A stretch of DNA of 11,137 nt, from positions 1 through 11,137 of the forward strand of contig JAKSBM010000226.1 of NCBI GenBank assembly GCA_022361135.1. The letters are read 5' to 3'. Both the position numbers and the translations under genes were made by a program. Every line of letters starts with the position of its first letter. The first letter of the stretch is position 1. Below, piece after piece: positions 1-6,429 of this stretch. Origin of the DNA: Desulfobacterales bacterium. GTDB lineage: Bacteria; Desulfobacterota; Desulfobacteria; Desulfobacterales; Desulfobacteraceae. Under the pieces are notes generated by a model that saw nothing but the letters and a program-made list of their open reading frames with translations, searched no databases and was not told the DNA's origin.

Positions 1-797
1 ATGGCAATGGGAACCACAAAGAGCATGTCCGTACACTTTTCAGCGGCAATGGCCTCCACGATCCATTTGGGATCCCTGAAGTCCCGGATGATGGTACCGG
101 TACCGCCGGTGGCATAGAAGGGAGCCCAGAGGAAAAGGGTACCGGAATGGTAGAGGGGGAGAAATATCAAATAATTATCATCCCGCTGGACATAATAGGT
201 CATACCGTTCCCCAGGGCCGTGGAATTGAGGGAATGATGGGTGTGGAGGACGGGTTTGGGCTTTCCCGTGGTCCCCGAGGTGAACATCATGGCCAGGGAA
301 TGGTCCCGGTCCACCTCAACCAGGGCATCGGAGGTGTCGGCATAATCCTGAACCCGGCCATAATCAATCATGGTGTCCGGCACGGTTTCCCCCACGCAGA
401 TATAATGGTCCACCGTATTCAAATCTGCCATGATGGGCTCCACAACGGGAAGGAATTCACTGCCCAGAATAAAAACCTTGGGCTGTGAAACCTCTGCGGC
501 ATAAAGGACATCCTGACTTTCAAACCGAAAATTCAACGGCACCACCACCGCCCCCAGGCGAATGATGGAAAAATAGGTGATCAACCATTCCAGGGAATTG
601 TTCTGGAGGTGGAGGACAAAATCCCCCTGCCCCACCCCCAACTCCCGGGAAAGGAAATTGGCCGTGCGGTTGATCTCATCATTGAATTCCTGCCAGGTCA
701 GCGTCCGGCGGGTTCCCCTGGCCGGGGTCCGCTCGATGAGGCAGACCTTGTCCGGCACATGCCGAGCGTGGATTGAAGCATAGCCTGAATAGTTCAA
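1..797 (-). CDS. AMP-forming acyl-CoA ligase, N-terminal part (runs off left edge)
   Basis: The sequence shows 265 codons of an ANL-superfamily adenylating enzyme; the rest lies outside the window. The family activates a carboxylic acid with ATP to an acyl-adenylate, then transfers it to CoA. The phosphate-binding loop TSGTTGKPK is at residues 173-181, followed by HTHHS. The N-terminal part resembles FadD-like fatty or aryl acid ligases, including a conserved LGAVVVPLNFR stretch (82-91). No ATG fits the start. A TTG at 795-797 sits 6 bases after a strong AAGGAGG and opens directly into family-like sequence. It lies 91 bases downstream of the BKACE gene on the same strand and is probably co-transcribed. 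The acid-selecting pocket and the A8/A10 motifs are mostly missing here, so the substrate cannot be read. Inference: it activates an acid made or used by the upstream amino acid pathway. Confidence 0.9.
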   Translation of the reverse strand, partial: MNYSGYASIHARHVPDKVCLIERTPARGTRRTLTWQEFNDEINRTANFLSRELGVGQGDFVLHLQNNSLEWLITYFSIIRLGAVVVPLNFRFESQDVLYAAEVSQPKVFILGSEFLPVVEPIMADLNTVDHYICVGETVPDTMIDYGRVQDYADTSDALVEVDRDHSLAMMFTSGTTGKPKPVLHTHHSLNSTALGNGMTYYVQRDDNYLIFLPLYHSGTLFLWAPFYATGGTGTIIRDFRDPKWIVEAIAAEKCTDMLFVVPIA

Positions 798-888
798 TGT
801 AGCCCTCCTTATGTGTGATTGGGTGTTATGACAAAGTCAGATGGCTCCTTATTGGTTGTGATTTCAAAGGGAATGGGCGTGGACCCAA

Positions 889-1824
889 CTAGAAATTCAC
901 CCGGTTCAACCCCTTGAGCTTGAGTATTTCACGGGCCTCCTCGGGTGTGGCTGGCTCCAGACTCATCTCCCGGGCCACATTTTTCACCATGACCACCTGG
1001 TCGGCACTGGATTTTGCCATGATGCCCTTACCGGCATAGATGGAATCCTCCAGGCCCACACGGACATTCTGGGCCCCCATGGCCATGGCCGTGGACGTAA
1101 TGGGAATCTGGAACCGTCCACCGGCGGCCACGGACCAGGTGAAGTTCTCTTCGCCCAAGACCTCCCGGGCTTCATCGTGGATCAAGACCAGGTGTTTCAC
1201 CGAAGGCGTCATCCACCCCACCATGGGCCCAAAGACAAATTGCAGGTGGACCGGCAATTTCACCAGATTCTCTTCCATGAGCCATTTCACATAGGAGACA
1301 TGGCCCAATTCATAAATTTCAAACTCCGGTTTGGTATTGATTTCAAGGAAGGTTTCCGCATAGATTTCATCATCCCGGAAGGTGGGACGGAAGGTGACGT
1401 TCTTACACAATTCCAGATATTCCTTTTCCCACTCATACTTGTATTCCTTGAATCTTCCGGCAATCTGGAAAATCCCGAAATTAAAGGGGGCCGGATCAAA
1501 GGAACACATCTCCGGCTCCAGATCCTTGATGGGAATGAGTTTTTCCTCCGTGGTCTGGTTCATCCCCCCGCCGGTGGTGGGCAAAAGGATGAGGTCACAC
1601 CGCTCTTTGATTTTGGAATGGACCTCCCTGAATAGGACGGGATCGGACACAGGCAGTCCGTTTTTGGGGTTCCGGACGTGGATGTGGGCAATGGCGGCCC
1701 CGGCCTCCCAGGCCTTGACCGCATCGGCCACAATTTCGTCGGGCGTGATGGGGAGATAGTCGCTCATGGTGGGGATGTGAACAGAACCAGTAATTGCCGC
1801 GGTAATAATAATCTTATTATCCAT
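889..1824 (-). CDS. Beta-keto acid cleavage enzyme (BKACE / DUF849, Kce-like)
   Basis: A 311-residue TIM-barrel protein of the family typified by 3-keto-5-aminohexanoate cleavage enzyme. Members condense a beta-keto acid with acetyl-CoA and split it to acetoacetate plus a new acyl-CoA. The zinc ligands are visible: His47 and His49 in HIHVR, and Glu259 in RVGLED. The catalytic Arg255 and Asp260 keep the Kce spacing (Arg, +4 Glu, +5 Asp). The N-terminal TAAITG matches Kce, but the residue aligned with Kce Glu14 is Val15, so recognition of a substrate amino group as in lysine fermentation is unlikely. It is some 35 residues longer than Kce, with extra sequence around 120-160. The start has a GGAGAGGAG site. 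It follows the Lrp-type gene after a 63-base gap holding a terminator. The substrate is unknown; context suggests the keto acid made by the neighbouring transaminase. Confidence 0.9.
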   Translation of the reverse strand: MDNKIIITAAITGSVHIPTMSDYLPITPDEIVADAVKAWEAGAAIAHIHVRNPKNGLPVSDPVLFREVHSKIKERCDLILLPTTGGGMNQTTEEKLIPIKDLEPEMCSFDPAPFNFGIFQIAGRFKEYKYEWEKEYLELCKNVTFRPTFRDDEIYAETFLEINTKPEFEIYELGHVSYVKWLMEENLVKLPVHLQFVFGPMVGWMTPSVKHLVLIHDEAREVLGEENFTWSVAAGGRFQIPITSTAMAMGAQNVRVGLEDSIYAGKGIMAKSSADQVVMVKNVAREMSLEPATPEEAREILKLKGLNRVNF

Positions 1825-1858
1825 CGTACACTCCTCTCCTGTTACAACGATTATGGCG

Positions 1859-1889
1859 AAAAAATCCCCATAATGTCCGTGGGGATTTT
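1859..1889 (-). terminator. Intrinsic terminator/attenuator just after the Lrp-type gene
   Basis: Read on the minus strand, AAAATCCCC (1881-1889) and GGGGATTTT (1861-1869) form a perfect 9-bp stem around an 11-base loop. The stem runs into six T residues (1859-1864). It overlaps the stop codon of the regulator gene and lies 35 bases before the BKACE start. The structure is visible; whether it stops all or only part of transcription is inference. The loop and downstream bases also spell a weak promoter (CGGACA, 18 bases, CATAAT) that could restart transcription into BKACE. Confidence 0.7.
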
Positions 1890-2370
1890 ACACTTTGTAT
1901 TCCTCCTCCAGGCTCAGCTGATACATCTTTTTCTCTTTAACATTGTCAATGATAAATGACGATTTAATGCCCTGGATCCCGGGGATCAGGGCCAGCTTCT
2001 GATTCATGAACTCGCCGTAGGATTTTATATTCCGTGCCACAACCTTAAGAATAAAGTCGTTGGCACCGGCGATCTGATAACATTCAACCACCTCTTCCAG
2101 GGCAGCAAATTTTTCTTTGATATCCTCCACCGAAGTGAGATTGTCCAGGCTCAAACCAATGCTGACCAGGGCCGTGATGGTAATGCCGATCTTCTCGGGA
2201 TCCACAACGGCCGTGAAATGTGAAATCACCCCGGCCTGCTCCAGTCGTTTCACCCGCTCAAGGGTGGCCGGGGCGGAAATCCCCACAATTTGAGACAGCT
2301 TTGAATTTGTAATTCTTCCATTTTCCTGAAGGGTATTCAGGATCTTTTTATCGATGCGATCCAACACCAT
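1888..2370 (-). CDS. Lrp/AsnC-family transcriptional regulator
   Basis: A 160-residue protein of full family length. The N-terminal winged helix-turn-helix covers about residues 3-62: LDRIDKKILNTLQENGR, then recognition region SAPATLERVKRLEQAGVI. The C-terminal RAM (effector-binding, oligomerising) domain covers about 64-142, with the GANDF turn at 102-106 where amino acids bind in relatives. The start has GAGGAAATAA before the ATG and lies 32 bases after the aminotransferase stop. Lrp/AsnC regulators usually sense an amino acid and control local transport or catabolism genes, often including their own operon. Placed in the middle of an amino-acid pathway operon, it probably senses that pathway's amino acid. 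A candidate operator is the AT-rich dyad at 5542-5565. The effector cannot be told from sequence. Confidence 0.93.
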   Translation of the reverse strand: MVLDRIDKKILNTLQENGRITNSKLSQIVGISAPATLERVKRLEQAGVISHFTAVVDPEKIGITITALVSIGLSLDNLTSVEDIKEKFAALEEVVECYQIAGANDFILKVVARNIKSYGEFMNQKLALIPGIQGIKSSFIIDNVKEKKMYQLSLEEEYKV

Positions 2371-2402
2371 TTATTTCCTCAATTAATACAGCGCATTTAG
2401 AA

Positions 2403-3749
2403 TTATTGGAGTAAATGGTTATATTTTTCTTCAATTAAAGGCAACAATTCTTTTAGGGTTTCGCCGATTTTGTCCACCAATCCACCCATGTCCTCCCGGG
2501 TTAACGGTGTGGATAAAATGAACAGCCCCCTGGGAATATTGAACACCCCTTTATTCAATAAAGAAAGGTGAAACAGGGTGTGCAGTTCGGCCACGGAATT
2601 CTGGGCCGCACCGGCATTGACCACGGGCTGATCCGTGAAATGAAGATTCAGCAGGGAGCCGATATTATTGGACTGGATTTTCAATCCCAGTTCCTGGATC
2701 AGGCTGAGCAAATCCTCTTGAAAGGATTCCCCCACCCGGTTCAAACGCTCAATGGCGGGGGCATCGTATTTGGACATGGCCGCCAGGCCGGCCTGCATCA
2801 CGGTTTCATATCCATTGAAGGTGCCGGAATGGTATAGTGGCGTTTCCACGCTTTCGTGGCAATAGATCTGCATCACCTCTTCGGTTCCCCCGAACACGCC
2901 AATGGGGAGCCCTCCCCCCACCACCTTGCCCACGCAGGTGATGTCCGGGGTCACCCCAAAGCGCTTCTGGCATCCCCCCTCATCCACCCGGAAGGAAAAA
3001 ATCTCATCAAAGATGAGCAGAACATCATGGGCCGCGGTCACAGCCCTGGCCCGTTCCAAAAGATCCGGCTTTGGCAGCACCACGCCCCCCGCCCCCAAAA
3101 AGGGCTCCATGATCACGGCGGCCAACTCCCCGGCATTTTCCGTCACCGTCCGCTCAAGGGCATCGGCATCGTTGAAAGGGACCTCCATCATATCGACGGT
3201 CATGGCCGGGGGGATCCCGGCCGTGATCACATTTTTCTGGGTGGAGGCGGCCACGCAATCGTGGGTACCGTGGAATCCACCGCTCATTTTAAGGATCTTG
3301 TTCCGTCCGGTGAGGGCCCGGGCCGTCCTCAGGGCAAAGAGGGTGGCCTCGGTGCCGGAATTCAAAAACCGGACCCGGTCAAAGCCCGGTACCCGGTCAC
3401 ACAAAAGCCGGGCCAGTTGATATTGCCCCCGGGTGGGGGTGGAAAACTGGGATCCATCTCCGATCCCCCCACGGACCGCCTGGACCACATCCGGATCCCC
3501 GTGGCCATGGACCAGGGCCCCATAGGCATTGGTCACATCCAGCAGTTCATGCCCCTCCGGGGTATAAACCCGAGCCCCCTTCCCATGGTCGATGTGGATG
3601 GGAAAGGGTTTAAAATAACTCAAACTCCGGGTGGCACCGCCGGGGATGTACCGGATGAGCTTTTGGTGAGCTGCCCGGCATTTGGGAAATTTTTCCCAAT
3701 AGGTATTCTGGATCCTTTCCTGGATTCCAACGGCTGTCTGCATGGACAT
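2403..3749 (-). CDS. Class III PLP aminotransferase, beta-amino acid transaminase type
   Basis: A 448-residue fold-type I enzyme related to glutamate-1-semialdehyde aminomutase and beta-phenylalanine aminotransferase. The PLP lysine is Lys275 in GKVVGGG, with the PLP-ring aspartate Asp248 in IFDE, the phosphate-binding SGTEAT at 131-136 and GGFHG at 157-161. Residues 36-50 carry PGGATR with Arg41, then PFP. This is the signature I associate with Variovorax-type beta-phenylalanine aminotransferase, whose Arg41 binds the substrate carboxylate, rather than the NSPVRAF of GSA aminomutase. Arg407 in PRGLF may be the second carboxylate arginine. It begins 9 bases after the MIO enzyme stop, with AGGGGGAG upstream, so the two are translationally close. 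Inferred role: moving the amino group of a beta-amino acid to 2-oxoglutarate or pyruvate, giving a beta-keto acid for BKACE. Met3 is an alternative start with better spacing from the ribosome site. Confidence 0.88.
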   Translation of the reverse strand: MSMQTAVGIQERIQNTYWEKFPKCRAAHQKLIRYIPGGATRSLSYFKPFPIHIDHGKGARVYTPEGHELLDVTNAYGALVHGHGDPDVVQAVRGGIGDGSQFSTPTRGQYQLARLLCDRVPGFDRVRFLNSGTEATLFALRTARALTGRNKILKMSGGFHGTHDCVAASTQKNVITAGIPPAMTVDMMEVPFNDADALERTVTENAGELAAVIMEPFLGAGGVVLPKPDLLERARAVTAAHDVLLIFDEIFSFRVDEGGCQKRFGVTPDITCVGKVVGGGLPIGVFGGTEEVMQIYCHESVETPLYHSGTFNGYETVMQAGLAAMSKYDAPAIERLNRVGESFQEDLLSLIQELGLKIQSNNIGSLLNLHFTDQPVVNAGAAQNSVAELHTLFHLSLLNKGVFNIPRGLFILSTPLTREDMGGLVDKIGETLKELLPLIEEKYNHLLQ

Positions 3750-3758
3750 GGGCTCCCC

Positions 3759-5381
3759 CTATTCTTTGGAATGAACGATATCCAATTCCCCGATGGCCGC
3801 TTCCACCTTTTCCACAAATTCACCGGATTCAATGCGGGCCTTCAAGGCTTCCAGATCATCAATATAAACCTTGTCATAGTCCAGGTAGGGCAGGGTTTCA
3901 CGCACGGCCTGGAACATGATGCGACCGGCGGTTCCCAGCTTGTCCGCCCCGCGCAGATCTGCAGCCTGGGCTGCACAGAGCAATTCAAACGAAAGGATGT
4001 GATTGGTGTTTTCCACCACTTTTCTGGCCTTACGGGCGGCAATGAGACCAAAGGAAACAATGTCCTGGAAATCAGCCGTGGAGGTAATGGACTGGATGGA
4101 GGCCGGATGGGCCAGGGTTCTGTTCTCCGCCACCAGGGAAGTGGTCATGAACTGGCCGCCCATGAGCCCCATGCGCACCCCGGTATCTTCCTTACAGAGG
4201 AAGGGGGGCAGGCCCGTGGAATTGGAGGCATCCATGAACCGATCGATGCGACGGTCGGACACCACGCCCAGGTTCACCATGGAGATGGCCAGACAATCCA
4301 TGGCAAAGGAAATGGGCTGACCATGGAAATGACCGTTGTGGATGAAGGTTTCAAACTCCGTAAAAATCAAGGGATTATCATTGGAGGAGTTAAGCTCACG
4401 GAAAAGGGTATTGGCCGCCGTGTCCACAGCCTCCTTGGTGGGGCCCACAAACTGGGGAGTACAGCGGATGGAATAGGCATCCTCCACCGGAATATCGGCC
4501 ACGGTAATCCCATCGTGTTTCTGGAGCACAGACTGGAGTTCCAGGGAAAGCTCCTGCTCGTCAATGGCGATGTCGGACCCCTCCAGCAGACGGGTTAAGT
4601 TCTGGGCCGTGGCATACTGCCCGGGGTGGTATTTCTGCTCGTGAACCCGGGTATCAAAGGGATTCACCCGCCCCATGAGGGTTTCAATGGCAAAGGCGGC
4701 AATGATATCGGAATTCTTCAAGGTATTCCTGGCCTCGGTGATCACCGTGGAGGCCAGCCCCACCATGGCGGAAGTCCCGTTGATCAGGGAAAGCCCTTCC
4801 TTGGCATTGAGGTGCATCAAGGGGATGCCTGCCGCATCCATGGCCGACTTCCCATCCATGACCTCCCCCTTGTAATTGGCCTTCCATTCCCCAAAGCCCA
4901 CGGCGGCGATGCAACCCAAAGGACCAAGGTCGCCGGAGGTGCCCAAAGACCCCTTCCGGGGAACCAGGGGAAAGACCTGCTTGTTGATCATGTCCACATA
5001 GATGTTCAGATTTTCTTCCTTGATGCCGGAATACCCCCGACACAGGGAATTGGCCCGGGCAATCATGAAAGTCCGAACCAGGGTGTCTTCAAAGGGCTTG
5101 CCCACCTGGGTGGAAATGGAACGGACCAGGTTCTTCTGGAAATCATTGTCCCGCTCCTTGGGAAGCAGATGGTCCACCAGCCCGCCACAGGAGGTGTTGA
5201 CCCCGTAGATACAACGTTCTTCATTGGCCCAGGTATCCACCAGCGCGCGGCACTCCCTAATTTTCGGCCAATTATCATCCTTGATTTTCACCTGGACCGA
5301 AAGGTCCTGTCCGGCTTTAATCAACTCATCAAGGGTTAAGGTATATCCATCCAGAATCAAGGTATTGTCTGTGAACGGCAT
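3759..5381 (-). CDS. MIO-dependent aromatic amino acid lyase/aminomutase family (HAL/PAL/TAM-like)
   Basis: A 540-residue member of the histidine/phenylalanine ammonia-lyase superfamily, whose self-formed MIO electrophile removes ammonia from an amino acid or shifts it from alpha to beta carbon. The MIO triad lies in GSLGTSGDL (residues 144-152) as Thr148-Ser149-Gly150 rather than the usual Ala-Ser-Gly. Other conserved parts are Tyr59 (YGVNT), NGT at 201-203, YSIRC at 303-307 with carboxylate-binding Arg306, NDNP at 334-337, FHG at 352-354, and ENRTLAHPAS at 419-428. The selectivity pair is Ser88-Ile89 (LVRSIS), unlike Ser-His (HAL), His-Leu (TAL) or Phe-Leu (PAL). The usual QD before YS is ED. 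The start has AGGAGGGAG. It is the first gene of the operon and is followed by a beta-transaminase, which favours an aminomutase making a beta-amino acid. A plain ammonia-lyase remains possible. It should not be labelled hutH. Confidence 0.87.
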   Translation of the reverse strand: MPFTDNTLILDGYTLTLDELIKAGQDLSVQVKIKDDNWPKIRECRALVDTWANEERCIYGVNTSCGGLVDHLLPKERDNDFQKNLVRSISTQVGKPFEDTLVRTFMIARANSLCRGYSGIKEENLNIYVDMINKQVFPLVPRKGSLGTSGDLGPLGCIAAVGFGEWKANYKGEVMDGKSAMDAAGIPLMHLNAKEGLSLINGTSAMVGLASTVITEARNTLKNSDIIAAFAIETLMGRVNPFDTRVHEQKYHPGQYATAQNLTRLLEGSDIAIDEQELSLELQSVLQKHDGITVADIPVEDAYSIRCTPQFVGPTKEAVDTAANTLFRELNSSNDNPLIFTEFETFIHNGHFHGQPISFAMDCLAISMVNLGVVSDRRIDRFMDASNSTGLPPFLCKEDTGVRMGLMGGQFMTTSLVAENRTLAHPASIQSITSTADFQDIVSFGLIAARKARKVVENTNHILSFELLCAAQAADLRGADKLGTAGRIMFQAVRETLPYLDYDKVYIDDLEALKARIESGEFVEKVEAAIGELDIVHSKE

Positions 5382-5507
5382 AACTCCCTCCTGTGAATAG
5401 GAATTTAAATTGGTGATATGGGATTTTAAGTAAAACGATACAACGGGAAGTGAAGATGAGACATGGAAAAGACTAAGGTCAAGACTCGGGCCTTCCGCTT
5501 GAATTTT

Positions 5508-5536
5508 ACCTAATCCAATCTAAATTCCTTTGTCAA
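5508..5536 (-). promoter_or_regulatory. Possible promoter of the amino acid operon
   Basis: On the minus strand a perfect -35 hexamer TTGACA (5531-5536) lies about 150 bases before the MIO enzyme start. The -10 is poor: TTAGGT at 17 bases or TAGGTA at 18. TAAAAT occurs only 22 bases away. A good -35 with a weak -10, next to an upstream dyad, is what an activator-dependent promoter can look like, but this is inference. Confidence 0.3.
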
Positions 5537-5541
5537 GAAGT

Positions 5542-5565
5542 ATTTTCTAATTTTATTAAGAAAAT
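5542..5565. promoter_or_regulatory. Operator-like AT-rich dyad
   Basis: ATTTTCT (5542-5548) and AGAAAAT (5559-5565) form a perfect 7-bp inverted repeat around a 10-base AT-rich centre, which itself contains part of an AATTTT/AAAATT repeat (5549-5566). Size and AT-rich centre are consistent with an Lrp/AsnC-type site. It lies just upstream of the TTGACA hexamer facing the operon, as expected for activation. Binding by the operon's regulator is inferred. Confidence 0.4.
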
Positions 5566-5566
5566 T

Positions 5567-5578
5567 GGCGATTTCGCC
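5567..5578. repeat. Short inverted repeat GGCGA-TT-TCGCC
   Basis: A perfect 5-bp inverted repeat around TT directly abuts the AT-rich dyad at 5542-5565. It stands out as GC-rich in an AT-rich stretch. The two-base centre is too tight for an RNA hairpin with all pairs formed, so a protein site seems likelier than a terminator. No factor can be named. Confidence 0.3.
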
Positions 5579-5749
5579 GTTGATTTCCATTTTTTTATTC
5601 TCTCTTAACTTATTTTATTCCATGTAAACTCAAGGTGGGTTTGTATTATTAATGTAAAAATCGGACCCGTGGGTATAAATTTTCAGCCACATTCCTTTAT
5701 AAAAAGAGATTTATTGGGTTAACATTTAGACCAAAGAAAGATTGAAATT

Positions 5750-6319
5750 TTGAAACCTCATTTACTGCATAACAGACCCTTCAGGACCGTGGCCAGATGG
5801 ATTGGAATCTTTGGAATGTTTATTTTGGGCTGGGAGCTCAAGGGCGCCCCCCCCAAGGAGAAAAAGTTCATCATGATCGGCGCCCCACACACCAGTAATT
5901 GGGATTTTGTATTTTTCCTCTTCATCATATTTGCCATGGAAATGCCCTCCAAATGGATGGCCAAGAACACCATGTTCAAACAGCCCTTCAGGAACCTCCT
6001 CTTCCGGCTGGGTGGAATCCCCGTGGATCGATCCAAACGGAATAATGTGGTGGCCAACACCGCCAAAATGTTCAAAGAATCCGACGAAATGATGCTGGCC
6101 ATCGCCCCTTCGGGCACCCGAAGCCGCGTCAAAAAATGGAAAACCGGTTTTTACCACATGGCTGTCCAGGCAGACGTCCCCATTCTCTGTGGTTACCTGG
6201 ATTACAAAAATAAAAAAGGCGGCCTGGGGCCCCTATTCTATCCCACCGGGGACATTGAAAAGGACATGGCTGAAATCCAAGGATTTTATAAGGGCAAAAG
6301 CGGAAGGAATCCCATATAG
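5750..6319 (+). CDS. Small PlsC-like 1-acylglycerol-3-phosphate acyltransferase family protein
   Basis: A 189-residue acyltransferase of the PlsC/LPLAT fold. The catalytic HX4D box is His47-Asp52 (HTSNWD), the second motif is GGIPVDRS at 88-95, and the third is PSGTRSR at 120-126, where the usual Glu of EGTR is Ser. A hydrophobic segment at about 14-28 and another at about 53-63 suggest membrane association. The family moves an acyl chain to a lysophospholipid or similar acceptor; this short subfamily has no assigned acceptor that I can name. The only workable start is TTG at 5750: an in-frame stop lies just upstream, and the next in-frame ATG (residue 23) would remove the N-terminal segment. 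The ribosome site (AAAGAAAG) is weak, so expression may be low. It stands alone and is closed by a strong terminator. Confidence 0.85.
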   Translation: MKPHLLHNRPFRTVARWIGIFGMFILGWELKGAPPKEKKFIMIGAPHTSNWDFVFFLFIIFAMEMPSKWMAKNTMFKQPFRNLLFRLGGIPVDRSKRNNVVANTAKMFKESDEMMLAIAPSGTRSRVKKWKTGFYHMAVQADVPILCGYLDYKNKKGGLGPLFYPTGDIEKDMAEIQGFYKGKSGRNPI

Positions 6320-6343
6320 GCCCGATACCCCATTCAAAACCTC

Positions 6344-6377
6344 AACGGCCCGCTGGCATCAGCGGGCCGTTTTTATT
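6344..6377 (+). terminator. Strong intrinsic terminator after the acyltransferase gene
   Basis: ACGGCCCGCTG (6345-6355) and CAGCGGGCCGT (6360-6370) form a perfect 11-bp stem with the tetraloop GCAT, extendable by an A-T pair, followed by TTTTATTT. It ends the plus-strand gene. The minus-strand gene that converges here has no T-run on its side of the stem, so the signal is mainly one-way. Confidence 0.92.
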
Positions 6378-6429
6378 TGGATAAACGCCATCACCCAGCC
6401 TTTCCCACGGCAATGGAATTGCCCCGAAA

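Larger units (their letters stand above)
5382..5749. other. AT-rich divergent intergenic region
   Basis: These 368 bases separate the leftward amino acid operon from the rightward acyltransferase gene. I see no credible reading frame. It holds the operon's likely control elements (a dyad at 5542-5565, an inverted repeat at 5567-5578 and a -35 hexamer at 5531-5536). For the rightward gene, TATAAAT at 5674-5680 could be a -10, but I see no good -35 at the right distance. A 10-base palindrome AATTTAAATT lies at 5402-5411, just upstream of the ribosome site of the MIO enzyme gene. Confidence 0.6.

Noticed and set aside
147..488. A plus-strand open frame opposite the acyl-CoA ligase
   Set aside because: The minus-strand frame here carries the ATP-binding motif TSGTTGKPK and clear family similarity, so the plus frame is a shadow.
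2403..3749. Annotation of the aminotransferase as hemL (glutamate-1-semialdehyde aminomutase)
   Set aside because: The N-terminal NSPVRAF-type motif is replaced by PGGATR...PFP, and no haem biosynthesis genes are nearby.
2856..4598. A 580-codon open frame on the plus strand, opposite the aminotransferase and MIO enzyme genes
   Set aside because: It is rich in Gly, His and Pro with no recognisable domain, has no good ribosome site, and lies wholly antisense to two genes with intact catalytic motifs. It arises from the biased codon use of the real genes.
4626..5339. A 237-codon plus-strand open frame opposite the MIO enzyme
   Set aside because: Low-complexity Gly/His/Pro-rich translation, antisense to conserved blocks of the MIO enzyme, including its active site.
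3759..5381. Annotation of the MIO enzyme as histidine ammonia-lyase (hutH)
   Set aside because: The Ser-His selectivity pair is Ser-Ile, and no hutU, hutI or hutG homologue is nearby. The neighbours point to a different pathway.
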